A stretch of 64,000 nucleotides of DNA from Devosia sp. (GCA_016713105.1 JADJPS010000007.1:146501-210500), one strand, 5' to 3'; counted from the stretch's first letter, positions 9,153-18,133 are shown. Numbers and translations: made by a program. The notes: generated by a model not told the origin, from the letters alone.

Positions 9153-10148
9153 GGTAAATACCCAACTCCGTGGTGTTCGCAATTGCACCGATGCTTCGGG
9201 GTCTTCGGTTAACTCAGCGTCAATTTGGCGCCGTCCAGAGCGAGATTTGCCGGTTTTTTGGCCATGTCCGTGCCTCGCCGGGCGCGGGGCAAGTCCGTGA
9301 TGGACCCCGATCCCCAGTCCCAGGGCAAGCACGGCCGCCACGCCCGAGCCCACGAGCGTCCTCAGATTGGCCTCGGCGAGCCGCGTTTCGATGATCTGGC
9401 GCATCCGCGCTTCGGCCGACTTGCCCAACCCGAGCGCAGCATCCTGGAACCCGTCATGCGCGGCCTCGAGGCCACTCCAGTCGATGCCGGCCCGGCGCGA
9501 CGGATCGCCGAGCGCGAGGATGGCGCGGTCGGCCGCCGCCGCCAGTCCGGCGGCAGCCTGCGCATAGCGCGCCAGTTCCGCCGCGGCCGGCTGTCCCGAC
9601 ACCTCGGTCGCCCGGCGAAAGTCGGCCAGCACGGATTCGAGGCGACCGATCCCGCTCGCCGGGACGGCCTCGGCATAGCGTGTCGCCCCGAGCAGGGCCG
9701 GCACCAGCGGTGCGGCATTGGCCGCCTGCGGCACGTCGACCAGCGACCGCGCCACCGGATTGTCCGACCATTCCGCCGCAAGGCCCGATGCGGCCTGGAT
9801 GCGCTCGATCAGCGTCGCGGCCGCCTGCCGTGCCGCCGCCGGATAGGCGCCGAGCGCCAGGTCCGACTTCAGCGCATCGTAGGCAGCATGCAGCGCCTCG
9901 GTTCCGAAACGCGGAGCCGCCGTCCTTGCCGCCTCGCTCAGACCGCTGTCGATCGACGCCGGCACCGCGCCGTCACGGGCCAGTCCGACCAGCTCGGGCA
10001 ACACCATCCCGGCATAGGCAAGGCCGGTCGCTTCGGCCCGCCAGCGCTCGGCATCGTCCCCCGCCTGCCAGAGGAGCACGACCCCTGCCGCCATCGGCAG
10101 CAGCGCCGCTCCGAGCGCAGCGACGAGCCGAGCAGCGTTCGTGGCCAT
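9153..10148 (-). pseudogene. chemoreceptor N-terminal fragment lacking HAMP and signalling domains
   Basis: ATG at 10148 follows GGGGAGAAGG. The frame encodes a TM segment (about residues 7-27), a helical periplasmic domain of about 240 residues and a second TM (SGVAAVLALGLGIG), the architecture of a receptor sensor module. The frame then runs open into the next receptor through a stretch with non-coding-like third positions. In an alternative frame entered near the C4 runs at 9305-9308 and 9312-9315, coding-like codons continue to a TAA at 9211-9209. It is either a truncated receptor, a stand-alone sensor protein or an assembly artefact. No HAMP or MCP domain belongs to it. Confidence 0.5.
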
Positions 10149-10175
10149 GCGCCTTCTCCCCAAGCCTCCGGTCGG

Positions 10176-12698
10176 CTAGAACTCGGACCAGTCCCGGTCG
10201 ACCGCCGCGTTGCCGCGGCTGAGATAGGACCGGGCCGCGGTCTTGACCTTCTGCTGCAGCGCCTTGATGCCCCGCGGCGCCTCGGCGGCACGGCCGCTCG
10301 ACGCATCGCCATCCGCCACCTTGAACACCTCGACGATCCGGTCGAGTTCGGCGGCCTGCGACTCGGTCTGCTCGATCGCCGCATTGGTCTGTTCCACCAG
10401 CGCCGCATTGTGCTGGGTCATCTCGTCCATCTGCCGGACCGCGGCGTTGACCTCCTCGATCGAGGAGGCCTGCTCGCGGCTGGCCCGCGCGATAGCGTCC
10501 ATCACCTGGTTCGAGCTGCGGGCGGCATTGAGCATCTCGCTCAGCTTGTGCGCCGCCTCGGCGACGAGGCGCGATCCGCCCTTGACCTCGGTGCCGCTCT
10601 GCTCGATCAGCGCCTTGACCTCGCTCGAGGCCTCCGCCGCCGACTGCGCGAGGCGCCTGACTTCCACTGCCACGACGGCAAAGCCCTTGCCGGCCTCGCC
10701 GGCCCGCGCCGCCTCGACCGAGGCATTCAGCGCCAAGAGGTTGGTCTGGAAGGCGATGTCGTCGATCATCCCGATGATGTTGGAGATCTTGCCCGACGAC
10801 GCGGTGATGCGCTCCATCGCGGCATTGGCCTGGGTCATCACCTGGCCGCCCTCCTCGGCCGTCTTGGTAACGCCGGCGGCGACCCGCGCCGCATCGTTGG
10901 CCTGCTCGGCATTGGCGAGCACGGTCGTCGCCAGTTGCTCCATGGCCGCCGAGGTCTCCTCGATCGTCGCCGCCTGCTTGGTGGTGCGTTCGCTGAGGTC
11001 GTTGGCGCCACTCAGGATTTCACCGGTGGCCGTGCGCAGCGAGCGCGACGTCTGCTTGAGACCCACCACGATGCCGCTGAGCTTTTCGGCAACCGCGTTG
11101 GTGTCGAGCTTGAGTCGCTCGAACGCGCCCTGGTAGTCGCCCTCGACGCGCCGCGTCAGGTCGGTATGGGCCAGCGCCGCGAGCACGTCGCCGGTCTCGC
11201 CGACACCGCGATCCACGGTCTCCACCAGTTCGTTGACGCCGCGAGCCAGCGCATTGAGCTCCTGGTCCGGGAAGTCCGCCGTCACCCGGCGCGAGAAGTC
11301 GCCGGCAATCGCGGCATCCACCACCTCGCCGAAGGCGCGCTGCAGCGACTGCATCATCTGGATGCGGTCGGCCCGGCGACGCTCCGATCCCAGCCGCTCG
11401 CCCTCGGTCATCTCGTTGACCTTGAGCGCGTTCTCCTTGAACACCTGCACGGCGCGGGCCATGTCGCCGATTTCGTCGCTGCGCTCGGCGCCCTGCACCT
11501 CGGTTTCGAGCTTGCCCTCGGCGAGTGCGCTCATCGTGCCGGTGAGGCGGCTGATCGGCCTCGTGACGGTGCGCGAGAACAGCAGCGCCCCGGCCGTGGC
11601 GATCAGCATCAGGATGCCGCCGACCATCAGCATCATGTTGCGCAGTTCGGCGACCGGTGCCAGCGCCTCGTCCTCGCCGATGGTGGTGACCATGGCCCAC
11701 CTGACGCCGTAGAACTCGATCGGCGCGGCGGTCGCGATCATCCGCATGCCGCGATAGTCGACGGTGGTCCCCTGCGCATCGGCGCCCTCGAGCGCCGCTG
11801 CAACGATCGGATTGTCGTAGCGCGTGCCGAGCGTGTCGTCGGCGACCGAGAACAGCGAGTCCGACCGCAGCAGCCGGTCGGCACCCACATAGAAGCTCTC
11901 CCCGGTCGTGCCCAGGTTGTCGCTGTCCTGCATCAGCTGGTTGATCGGGGCGATCGGCATCTGGATCGCCATCACACCAATCAACTTGTTGCGCGGGTCG
12001 AACACCGGTGTGGCGAGAAAGCTCGCCGCCTGCCCGACGGGCCCGTAGATCGAGAGATCGGCGAAGGCCACCTGTCCGCGTTCGGTCAGCGCCGCCGCCG
12101 CCTGGAAGGCCTTCCCGAGGCCGGTTTCGGCGAGGGGGGTGCCGGCGGCGAAGTTCATCGCGAAGTCGTCGCTCTTCATCACCGAATAAATGAGGTTGCC
12201 CTTGGCATCGAACAGGTAGATGTCGCGATAGCCGCGCCGCTCCGCCTGGTTGCGGAAGTTCGGATGCACCTTGGAGTGTGAGAAGTCGTAGTTCCACTTC
12301 TTGCCGGTGGTGTCCGCAGGGGTGTCGAGCAAGTGCCGCTCGCCGACCGGATTGGGGTTCTTGTCGATGTAGTTGCTGCGCAGCGTCTCGATCGGATCGG
12401 CCGGCGGCTTGGCGGTGGCGAACTGCCCCCAACTGATCGACAGGTCGCGCAGCGTCGTCTGGACGCTCTCGGCGGCTGCGGAATTGACCAGGTCCTGTTC
12501 CACCGTCGTGAGGTAGGTCTGGAAGGCCTTGGCCTTCTCGGCGGCCACCGTCTGGATCTGCTGGACGCTCATCCGGCTCACGGTCTGCGAACCGATCAGG
12601 TAGCTGGCAATACCGACGCCGGCGCTGACCACCAGGGCCATGCCGACCATTGCCAATGGCAGCTTTTGGGCAATACTCAGCTTCGGCATCCAACCCAT
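10176..12698 (-). CDS. methyl-accepting chemotaxis protein (dCache-HAMP-MCP)
   Basis: An 840-residue receptor. TM1 is at about residues 12-32, then a long periplasmic sensor with GYRDIYLFDAKGNLIYSV and FDPRNKLIGVMAIQMP (Cache-like), TM2 near 390, HAMP, a second HAMP-like repeat, and the MCP signalling domain with AFQTNLLALNASVEAARAGE. The C-terminus DRDWSEF matches the pentapeptide tether for CheR/CheB. ATG 12698 has GGGAGGTG seven bases upstream; the longer frame to 12815 is rejected. It heads the minus-strand receptor genes. Confidence 0.93.
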   Translation of the reverse strand: MGWMPKLSIAQKLPLAMVGMALVVSAGVGIASYLIGSQTVSRMSVQQIQTVAAEKAKAFQTYLTTVEQDLVNSAAAESVQTTLRDLSISWGQFATAKPPADPIETLRSNYIDKNPNPVGERHLLDTPADTTGKKWNYDFSHSKVHPNFRNQAERRGYRDIYLFDAKGNLIYSVMKSDDFAMNFAAGTPLAETGLGKAFQAAAALTERGQVAFADLSIYGPVGQAASFLATPVFDPRNKLIGVMAIQMPIAPINQLMQDSDNLGTTGESFYVGADRLLRSDSLFSVADDTLGTRYDNPIVAAALEGADAQGTTVDYRGMRMIATAAPIEFYGVRWAMVTTIGEDEALAPVAELRNMMLMVGGILMLIATAGALLFSRTVTRPISRLTGTMSALAEGKLETEVQGAERSDEIGDMARAVQVFKENALKVNEMTEGERLGSERRRADRIQMMQSLQRAFGEVVDAAIAGDFSRRVTADFPDQELNALARGVNELVETVDRGVGETGDVLAALAHTDLTRRVEGDYQGAFERLKLDTNAVAEKLSGIVVGLKQTSRSLRTATGEILSGANDLSERTTKQAATIEETSAAMEQLATTVLANAEQANDAARVAAGVTKTAEEGGQVMTQANAAMERITASSGKISNIIGMIDDIAFQTNLLALNASVEAARAGEAGKGFAVVAVEVRRLAQSAAEASSEVKALIEQSGTEVKGGSRLVAEAAHKLSEMLNAARSSNQVMDAIARASREQASSIEEVNAAVRQMDEMTQHNAALVEQTNAAIEQTESQAAELDRIVEVFKVADGDASSGRAAEAPRGIKALQQKVKTAARSYLSRGNAAVDRDWSEF

Positions 12699-12917
12699 GA
12701 CGTCACCTCCCGATCGTTCCCTCTGTGTCCGGCGTTGCCGACGGGCAGGAAGCTGCTCCCAACAGCACCCTGGCCTCCCGTCCTCCCCCCGAAGACATCC
12801 CCAACCACTGTTCAAACATTAGGCAGACGATATTAATTTCTGATTACGTGCGGCGCCTCGCAAGAGCCCCGGAATCCGGGCGCTTAATCGATTACATTCG
12901 AGGCTGGAAAATAGTTA

Positions 12918-12935
12918 GGCCGCCCTGCGGCGGCC
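12918..12935 (-). terminator. terminator downstream of cheY
   Basis: GGCCGCC-CTGC-GGCGGCC, a perfect 7-bp stem with a 4-base loop, is followed on the minus strand by TAACTATTTTCC. It lies 38 bases past the cheY stop and separates cheY from the receptor genes. The rest of the 12699-12972 gap is AT-richer and is presumably the receptor promoter. Confidence 0.65.
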
Positions 12936-12972
12936 TGTGGCATGCGGATGGGGACAGACGCGTCGATCGGCG

Positions 12973-13362
12973 CTAGCTCAGCACTCCGATCACCGCCTCG
13001 ATGCGCTTCTTCATCGTCGAGGCATCGAAGGGCTTGATAATGTAGTTGTTGACGCCGCACGAGATCGCCTCCTTGACCTGCTCCTTGTCGGAGCGGCCGG
13101 TGGCCATGATGAACGGCATCGCCTGCGTCTTGGGGTGCTTGCGGATCACCCGCAGCAGCGTCAGCCCGTCGATGTCTTCCATGTTCCAGTCGGAAATGAT
13201 CAGGTCGACACTGCTCTTTTCCAGCTTGCCCAGCGCATCGCGACCCGACTTGGCCTCGATGATGTTGGTGAATCCCAGCTGGGTGAGGATGTATTTGCAG
13301 ATGCCCCGCATCGACTGCTGGTCATCCACGATCATCACGCTGACTGCACTTGCCTTCGGCAT
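12973..13362 (-). CDS. cheY: CheY-type response regulator
   Basis: A single 129-residue receiver domain. Acidic pair DD is at residues 13-14, phospho-acceptor Asp in IISDWNM near residue 58, the conserved Thr/Ala position in MATGRS near 87-90 and the invariant Lys in IIKPF near 109. It has no output domain, so it is a motor-binding or phosphate-sink CheY. It lies between the receptors and cheB. A hairpin terminator follows it. Confidence 0.92.
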   Translation of the reverse strand: MPKASAVSVMIVDDQQSMRGICKYILTQLGFTNIIEAKSGRDALGKLEKSSVDLIISDWNMEDIDGLTLLRVIRKHPKTQAMPFIMATGRSDKEQVKEAISCGVNNYIIKPFDASTMKKRIEAVIGVLS

Positions 13363-13460
13363 TGTTACGCTACGCCTTCTAGCCGCCCGTTGGGTATCGG
13401 GTCGCGCACACTTTCGACCCTAGGAAATTTCCGTTACCAAACCTTCAATCCGCCGGCGCG

Positions 13461-14507
13461 TTATGCCGCGGACTTGAGTCGCGTCAGCGCCGCAGCGAGC
13501 CGCGCCGCCACCGCTTCCACCGGCGCCTGCTCGACCACGGCGCCTTCCTCGAAGGCAACGCGCGGCATGCCATAGACCAGCGCCGAGCCCTGGCTCTGGC
13601 CAATCGTGTAGGCACCGGCGTCGCGCATCAGCTTCAGGCCGCGCGCTCCGTCGCGACCCATGCCGGTCAGGATCACACCCACCGCCATCCCGCCGACGGC
13701 CTTGGCCACGGACTCGAACAGCACATCGACGCTGGGTCGGTGGCCCGAGGCGAGATCGTCCTGCGACAGACGGCACTTGAGCTGTCCCGAGGACTTCTCG
13801 ACCCTCAGGTGATAGTCGCCGCGCGCCACATAGGCGTGACCGGGCAGCAGCGGCATGCGATCCTCGGCCTCCGCCACGCTCAGTTCGGTCAATTCGTCGA
13901 GCCGCCCGGCAAAGCGGGTGGTGAATCCCGCCGGCATGTGCTGGGCTATCACGATCGGCGGGCAGTCGGGCGGCATCTGGCTCAGCACCACGCGGATCGC
14001 CTCGACGCCGCCGGTGGAAGCGCCGATGGCGATGAGCGAGCCGGCCGGCGCCGCCGCGGTCCTGACCGGGACATTCACCGGCGGCGCGCGCATGGCGCGC
14101 CCCTTCACGTCGGAATTGGCTGCGGCGCGCACCTTCTGGCGCAGGTTCTCGCCGAACGCGTCGAGCCCGCCCGAAAGCGAGGCGTTGGGCTTGGCGACGA
14201 AATCCACCGCCCCCAGTTCCATCGCCAGCAGCGTCTCGCTCGCCCCCTTGGTGGTCAAGGTCGAGACCATCACCACCGGCAGCGGGTGCAGCCGCATCAG
14301 CTTGTCGAGAAACTGCAGCCCGTTCATGTTGGGCATCTCGATGTCGAGCGTGACGACATCGGGGTTGAGTTCCTTGATCTTGCTCCGCGCTTCCAGCGGA
14401 TCCTCGGCCGTTCCCGCCACGACGATGTCGCCGTCCTTGCCCAGGGTGCGCGACAGCACCTCGCGGATCAGCGCCGAATCGTCGACGACCAGCACCCGGA
14501 TACTCAT
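13461..14507 (-). CDS. cheB: chemotaxis response regulator protein-glutamate methylesterase CheB
   Basis: Removes methyl groups from (and deamidates) receptors. The 348-residue protein has an N-terminal receiver domain (VLVVDDSALIREV; phospho-Asp in VVTLDIEMPNMNG; Lys in FVAKPN) and a C-terminal methylesterase domain with catalytic Ser in IGASTGGVEAI, His in IAQHMPAGFTTRFA and Asp in GMGRDGARGL. ATG 14507 overlaps the expected cheR stop (ATGA). Because of the cheR frameshift, the sequence as given also reads as one 635-residue CheR-CheB frame. Confidence 0.93.
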   Translation of the reverse strand: MSIRVLVVDDSALIREVLSRTLGKDGDIVVAGTAEDPLEARSKIKELNPDVVTLDIEMPNMNGLQFLDKLMRLHPLPVVMVSTLTTKGASETLLAMELGAVDFVAKPNASLSGGLDAFGENLRQKVRAAANSDVKGRAMRAPPVNVPVRTAAAPAGSLIAIGASTGGVEAIRVVLSQMPPDCPPIVIAQHMPAGFTTRFAGRLDELTELSVAEAEDRMPLLPGHAYVARGDYHLRVEKSSGQLKCRLSQDDLASGHRPSVDVLFESVAKAVGGMAVGVILTGMGRDGARGLKLMRDAGAYTIGQSQGSALVYGMPRVAFEEGAVVEQAPVEAVAARLAAALTRLKSAA

Positions 14508-15368
14508 GCTGCGTCCCTCGCCCTGTTCTGTGCCCGTGACTGATAGATGGTCTTGCCGACCAGCCTGAAGTTCTCGGCGCCCGCTCCGAGGTTCTCGGAG
14601 TGGCCGATATAGAGGAAGCCTTCGGGGACGAGGATCGCCCCCGAGGCGCGCGAACAGCTGGCCCTGGGTCTTCTTGTCGAAGTAGATCGCCACGTTCCGG
14701 CAGAACACCGCGTCGAAAGGTCCGCGCATCGGCCAGGGATTGTGCATCAGGTTGAGCGGCTTGAACGCGATCAGCTCGCGGGCCGCAGCCGGTACGCGGA
14801 TCTGGCCGTTGCCGATGCGCTCGAACAGCCGGGAGCGCTCGGGCGTGAGGCCGCTCAGCTCGTTCTCCGGGTAGACGCCGGTCGCCGCCTTGGCGACCAC
14901 GCTGGTGTCGATATCGGAGGCGAGGATGCGGAAGTCCCAGCGCTTCAGGTCCGGCAGCGCCGCCAGCAGGCTGAGCGCGATGGTATAGGGCTCCTGCCCG
15001 GTCGAGCAGCCGGCCGACCAGATCCGCAGCTTGGGCTTGCCGCCGACGCTGCTGCGGGGCCGGTGCTGCATCAACTGGCCGACATAGCCGATCAGATGCT
15101 CGAAATGGTGGTCCTCGCGCCAGAAGCGGGTGAGGTTGGTGGTCAGCGCGTTGACGAAGTCCTGCGCGTCCGCCGACGTGCCCTGTCGCTCGAGATAGTC
15201 GACATAGGCATCGAACGACGCCAGCTTCAGCGCGCGCACCAGCTTGCCAAGCCGCGATACCACCAGCGTGCGCTTGGCGTCGGACAGCGAGATGCCCGCT
15301 TCGGCGTAGACCCGCGCCTTGACCCGATTGAATTCGCGGTCGCTGAGGGCAAACTCGCCCTGTTCCAT
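14504..15368 (-). pseudogene. cheR: chemotaxis methyltransferase CheR, frameshifted
   Basis: SAM-dependent receptor glutamate methyltransferase of about 287 residues. The helical N-domain (NLTRFWREDHHFEHL) precedes the SAM motif WSAGCSTGQEPYTIALSL and VFCRNVAIYFDKKTQ. After GQLFARLG the frame is lost. Removing one base from the C5 run at 14638-14642 restores the family C-terminus (LVPEGFLYIGHSENL, then FRLVGKTIY) and a TGA that overlaps the cheB ATG. The restored tail is intact, so this is a very recent lesion or a sequence error. The start ATG 15368 follows GGGGCAGG. Confidence 0.85.
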
Positions 15369-15388
15369 GATCCTGCCCCTGCTGCCGT

Positions 15389-16903
15389 TCAGGCAGATTG
15401 TTTGCGTGCCGGCAGTTGCAGGGCCCGCGCCGCTTCGCTCCCGACGGCGGCGACGTGCCCGCCGAGCCGGGAGATGGCGCCGCTGCCTTCGTCCAGCGCA
15501 CCGGCGATCATGCCCGTCTCATTGCTTAGATTCTCTAAATGCGAGCCGAGTCCGCTCAGTATATTTTTGAGCGTGTCGGTCTCCGCCAGCGAGCTCTCGC
15601 TGCGCGACCGGCTGTCGCCGACGAGCGTGCGGATCTCGCGCACCGCCGCCTGCGTCGCCTGGGCCAGCGTACGCACCTCGCTCGCCACCACCGCGAACCC
15701 GGCGCCCTTCTCGCCGGCGCGCGCCGCCTCCACCGCCGCGTTGAGCGCCAGCAGGTTGGTGCGGAAGCTCACGTCCTCGATCGCCCCGACCATCCGGTCG
15801 ATCTCCGCCGCCGTGGCGTCCAGCCCGCCGACCGCCGCGCCGGTGCGCTCGACGGCCCGCGCCGCGTCGGCGGCCAGCGCGGCTGCCTTCTGCTCGAGAT
15901 GGCGCGCCGCCCGGGCCCGCTCCCGCCCCTTGTCGATGGCTTCGGCGGCCGTGGCGAGGCCTGACCGGCCCCGGTCGGCCAGTTCGGCCAGACTGGTGAC
16001 GCTGGCCCGGTAGCGGTCGATGGCCCTGAGGATCGCCTCCACCTTGGCTTCGAGTCGCTCGCGCGCCACGAGGGCCTCGTCGCGCTCGTCCAGCATCTCG
16101 TCGAGTGCCGCCTTGAACTGCTGGATCTGCTGCGCGAAGCCGCCGGCGCCGAGCAGCAGGTAGGGGTCCACCTCCTCGCCGGCCAGCATCTGCTGCAGCG
16201 CACAGATGCCTTTGTCGAACCCTTCGAGCGCTCCTCCGAGCGCCTTCAGCGCCGGTGAGTGCTGCATGCCCCAGTCGTCGAACCGGAAACTGGTCTTGCC
16301 GTTGGCGAGCGCCGTCACGAAGGCGTCGAAATCGTCGTCGGCGATATGATGACCCGCGGGCCGGAGTTCGACCATCACGCGGCCACCGCCCAGGTCGCGC
16401 AGTTCGGAGACGAAGCGGTGGCCGGCCACCTGCACCATGGTCCGTTCGGGTGCGCCCGCTTCATGCGCGCCCTCGCCGACAACCAGGCCGATCTCGGCGC
16501 CTTCCTCGGCCCGCCGCTCGATCGCGGCCAGCCCGCGGGTGACGCTGGTGATCCTGCCATCGGCAGCCACCAGCGCCGCCGGCTGCGACAGCTCGACGAA
16601 CGCCGCCTTGTACTGGTGCGCCCGGTCGAGCCGTTCGCACAGGTTCTTGACGATCACCTCGATGCTGGCGGCGTCCTTGCCCCTGAGCCCGACGGCCAGC
16701 CCGAGGGCGGTCAGCCGCTGTGCGTCGGCGCGATCCGACCGGAGGGCGATCGCCAGCGAGCCGAAGGTCGCCAGCAGCACCGCGACGGCCAGCAGCGCTG
16801 CGGCAAGCGGGCTGGCGCCGAACCATGCGAGGCCGGCCCAGCCCAGCGCCACGGCGGCGAGCCAGCACAGATTGGCAATGACCGCAACAGCCAGACGGCG
16901 CAC
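15389..16903 (-). CDS. methyl-accepting chemotaxis-like protein with cytoplasmic sensor
   Basis: A 504-residue protein. Two closely spaced N-terminal TM segments (about residues 5-55) without a periplasmic domain are followed by a PAS-like region (AFVELSQPAALVAADGRITSVTRG), a helical linker and an MCP signalling region with SFRTNLLALNAAVEAARAGEKGAGFAVVASEVRTLA. It has no C-terminal pentapeptide, ending in Arg-Lys-Gln-Ser-Ala. It probably senses an internal signal. The gene begins 119 bases after the cheD stop, with a TGGTTAACCA palindrome in the gap. Confidence 0.88.
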   Translation of the reverse strand: MRRLAVAVIANLCWLAAVALGWAGLAWFGASPLAAALLAVAVLLATFGSLAIALRSDRADAQRLTALGLAVGLRGKDAASIEVIVKNLCERLDRAHQYKAAFVELSQPAALVAADGRITSVTRGLAAIERRAEEGAEIGLVVGEGAHEAGAPERTMVQVAGHRFVSELRDLGGGRVMVELRPAGHHIADDDFDAFVTALANGKTSFRFDDWGMQHSPALKALGGALEGFDKGICALQQMLAGEEVDPYLLLGAGGFAQQIQQFKAALDEMLDERDEALVARERLEAKVEAILRAIDRYRASVTSLAELADRGRSGLATAAEAIDKGRERARAARHLEQKAAALAADAARAVERTGAAVGGLDATAAEIDRMVGAIEDVSFRTNLLALNAAVEAARAGEKGAGFAVVASEVRTLAQATQAAVREIRTLVGDSRSRSESSLAETDTLKNILSGLGSHLENLSNETGMIAGALDEGSGAISRLGGHVAAVGSEAARALQLPARKQSA

Positions 16904-16961
16904 GAATCAATCGTCCCCGAAGCGGCCTCCCCAGGCCGTCGGCACCACGCTATTCGGGCAA

Positions 16962-16971
16962 TGGTTAACCA
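16962..16971. promoter_or_regulatory. TGGTTAACCA palindrome upstream of receptor gene
   Basis: A perfect 10-bp dyad about 60 bases upstream of the receptor start at 16903. In the minus-strand sense it reads CTTGGTTAACCAT. Nearly the same sequence occurs at 50787-50798 before a PilZ gene. The role is inferred. Confidence 0.35.
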
Positions 16972-17022
16972 AGCGTATAGGCTGGCACCGCGCGGTAAGG
17001 CTCTGGTAACCCTCGCCGCTGG

Positions 17023-17619
17023 CTAGAACAGTTCGATGTCGTCGTTGGCCGGGGCCCTGGCCGCCGGCACCCGGCGGTGCGCCACCGCCAGTTCTTCCCG
17101 CGCGATCGAGGCGTTGGCAGTGTTGTCGAGCCGCTTGACGAAGGCCCGGCCCGAGTGGGGCTTGAACATCACCCGGCGTGCATAGGTGCCGCCAAGGTCC
17201 TCCTTGGCCATGCTGTAGCCTTCGTTGGCCAGGAATTCGCGCACGAAGTCGATGTTCTTGGCGCCCACGTCGTCGAGCGCGGCGTTGATCTTGCCGCCGC
17301 CGAACACCTTGATCTCGAGGTTGCCCTTGCGACCGGTGCCGCGGCTCAGCACCTGGTTGATCAACTGCTCCATGGCGAAGGCACCATAGCGCGCCGAGGC
17401 CCCGTAGCGATCCCGCGCCGAACCGGATTGCTCGGCGAGCAGGAAGTGGTTCATGCCACCCACATTGGCCACGACGTCGCGCACGCAGGCCGAGATGCAA
17501 CTGCCCAGCACGGTGGAATAGGTGAGGTCAGGTTCGGCCGAAACCAGGCAATCGCCCTGGTGAACGGTGGTGACGACGCCGCGGTCGAATTCCGGCGGCA
17601 GGGAACTGGGCAAGGCCAT
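17023..17619 (-). CDS. cheD: chemoreceptor glutamine deamidase CheD
   Basis: Deamidates receptor glutamines and can be controlled by CheC/CheY-type partners. The 198-residue protein has the catalytic Cys and Thr in TVLGSCISACV, the His in VGGMNHFLLAE, and the family segment FGGGKI near the middle. An extension past the catalytic fold ends in NDDIELF. It is divergent from the small CheT-like gene at 17780, which ends in a similar ELF. Confidence 0.93.
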   Translation of the reverse strand: MALPSSLPPEFDRGVVTTVHQGDCLVSAEPDLTYSTVLGSCISACVRDVVANVGGMNHFLLAEQSGSARDRYGASARYGAFAMEQLINQVLSRGTGRKGNLEIKVFGGGKINAALDDVGAKNIDFVREFLANEGYSMAKEDLGGTYARRVMFKPHSGRAFVKRLDNTANASIAREELAVAHRRVPAARAPANDDIELF

Positions 17620-17779
17620 CGAGACAAGACTCTAGAGGGTACCTGGCCAATCGTTAGCCGCAATTCGTTAGTGAAGCGCTAACCAAGACCGCTGCCTCCC
17701 ACCGATGTCGCGGGCTTCGCAAGAACCCATTCAGTAATTGTCGCTAGCGTCACAGGCAAGTACCGGGGGTTCCGACTAC

Positions 17780-18133
17780 ATGTCGCTGCAAAAGCTCGCC
17801 CGCGAGCTCGATGAAACCGCAAGGCAGACTGCGGGCATGGTTGAAGGCATCACGCAGGCGCTGGAACTGCTTGGCGATGCGTCAGTGCCTGGCGATGAGG
17901 CGCGCCGCGAGGCGGTGCGGATGATCATTCATGCCCTGCAGGGCCAGGATCGCATCGAGCAGCGCTGCCAGAACATGGCCCTGGCGGTCCGCCAGTTTGC
18001 GCTGCTGCCGCCCACCACGCCCGACTCCGTGTACGACGAGATCTGGGCCGGCCTCGTGCTCGACGAACTGCGCGTCCCGAGCCTGTCCGGGACCGGCACC
18101 CACGGCATCCACGGCGAAGCCGAACTGTTCTGA
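17780..18133 (+). CDS. small CheZ/CheT-like chemotaxis protein (DxxxQ motif)
   Basis: An all-helical protein of 117 residues from ATG 17780, which follows GGGGG; an alternative TTG at 17738 would add 14. Residues 57-61 read DRIEQ within LQGQDRIEQRCQNM, matching the D-x3-Q catalytic motif of CheZ-type CheY phosphatases, which small alphaproteobacterial CheT proteins also carry. The C-terminus is GEAELF, comparable with DDIELF on CheD across the intergenic region. Position beside cheD and the motif suggest a chemotaxis role. Activity as a phosphatase is unproven. Confidence 0.6.
   Translation: MSLQKLARELDETARQTAGMVEGITQALELLGDASVPGDEARREAVRMIIHALQGQDRIEQRCQNMALAVRQFALLPPTTPDSVYDEIWAGLVLDELRVPSLSGTGTHGIHGEAELF

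Noticed and set aside
6723..10148. Single 1141-residue double-sensor receptor
   Set aside because: Third-position GC collapses between the two parts, and ATG 9152 begins a normal receptor N-terminus. Kept as a finding rather than as an annotation.
9225..12281. 1018-residue frame on the plus strand
   Set aside because: Antisense to the chemoreceptor genes. It is rich in Arg, Gly and His with no motif.
13461..15368. Genuine CheR-CheB fusion protein
   Set aside because: The joining segment is nonsense in CheR terms (GGDPRPRRLP) and a one-base correction restores the whole CheR tail and an ATGA overlap with cheB.
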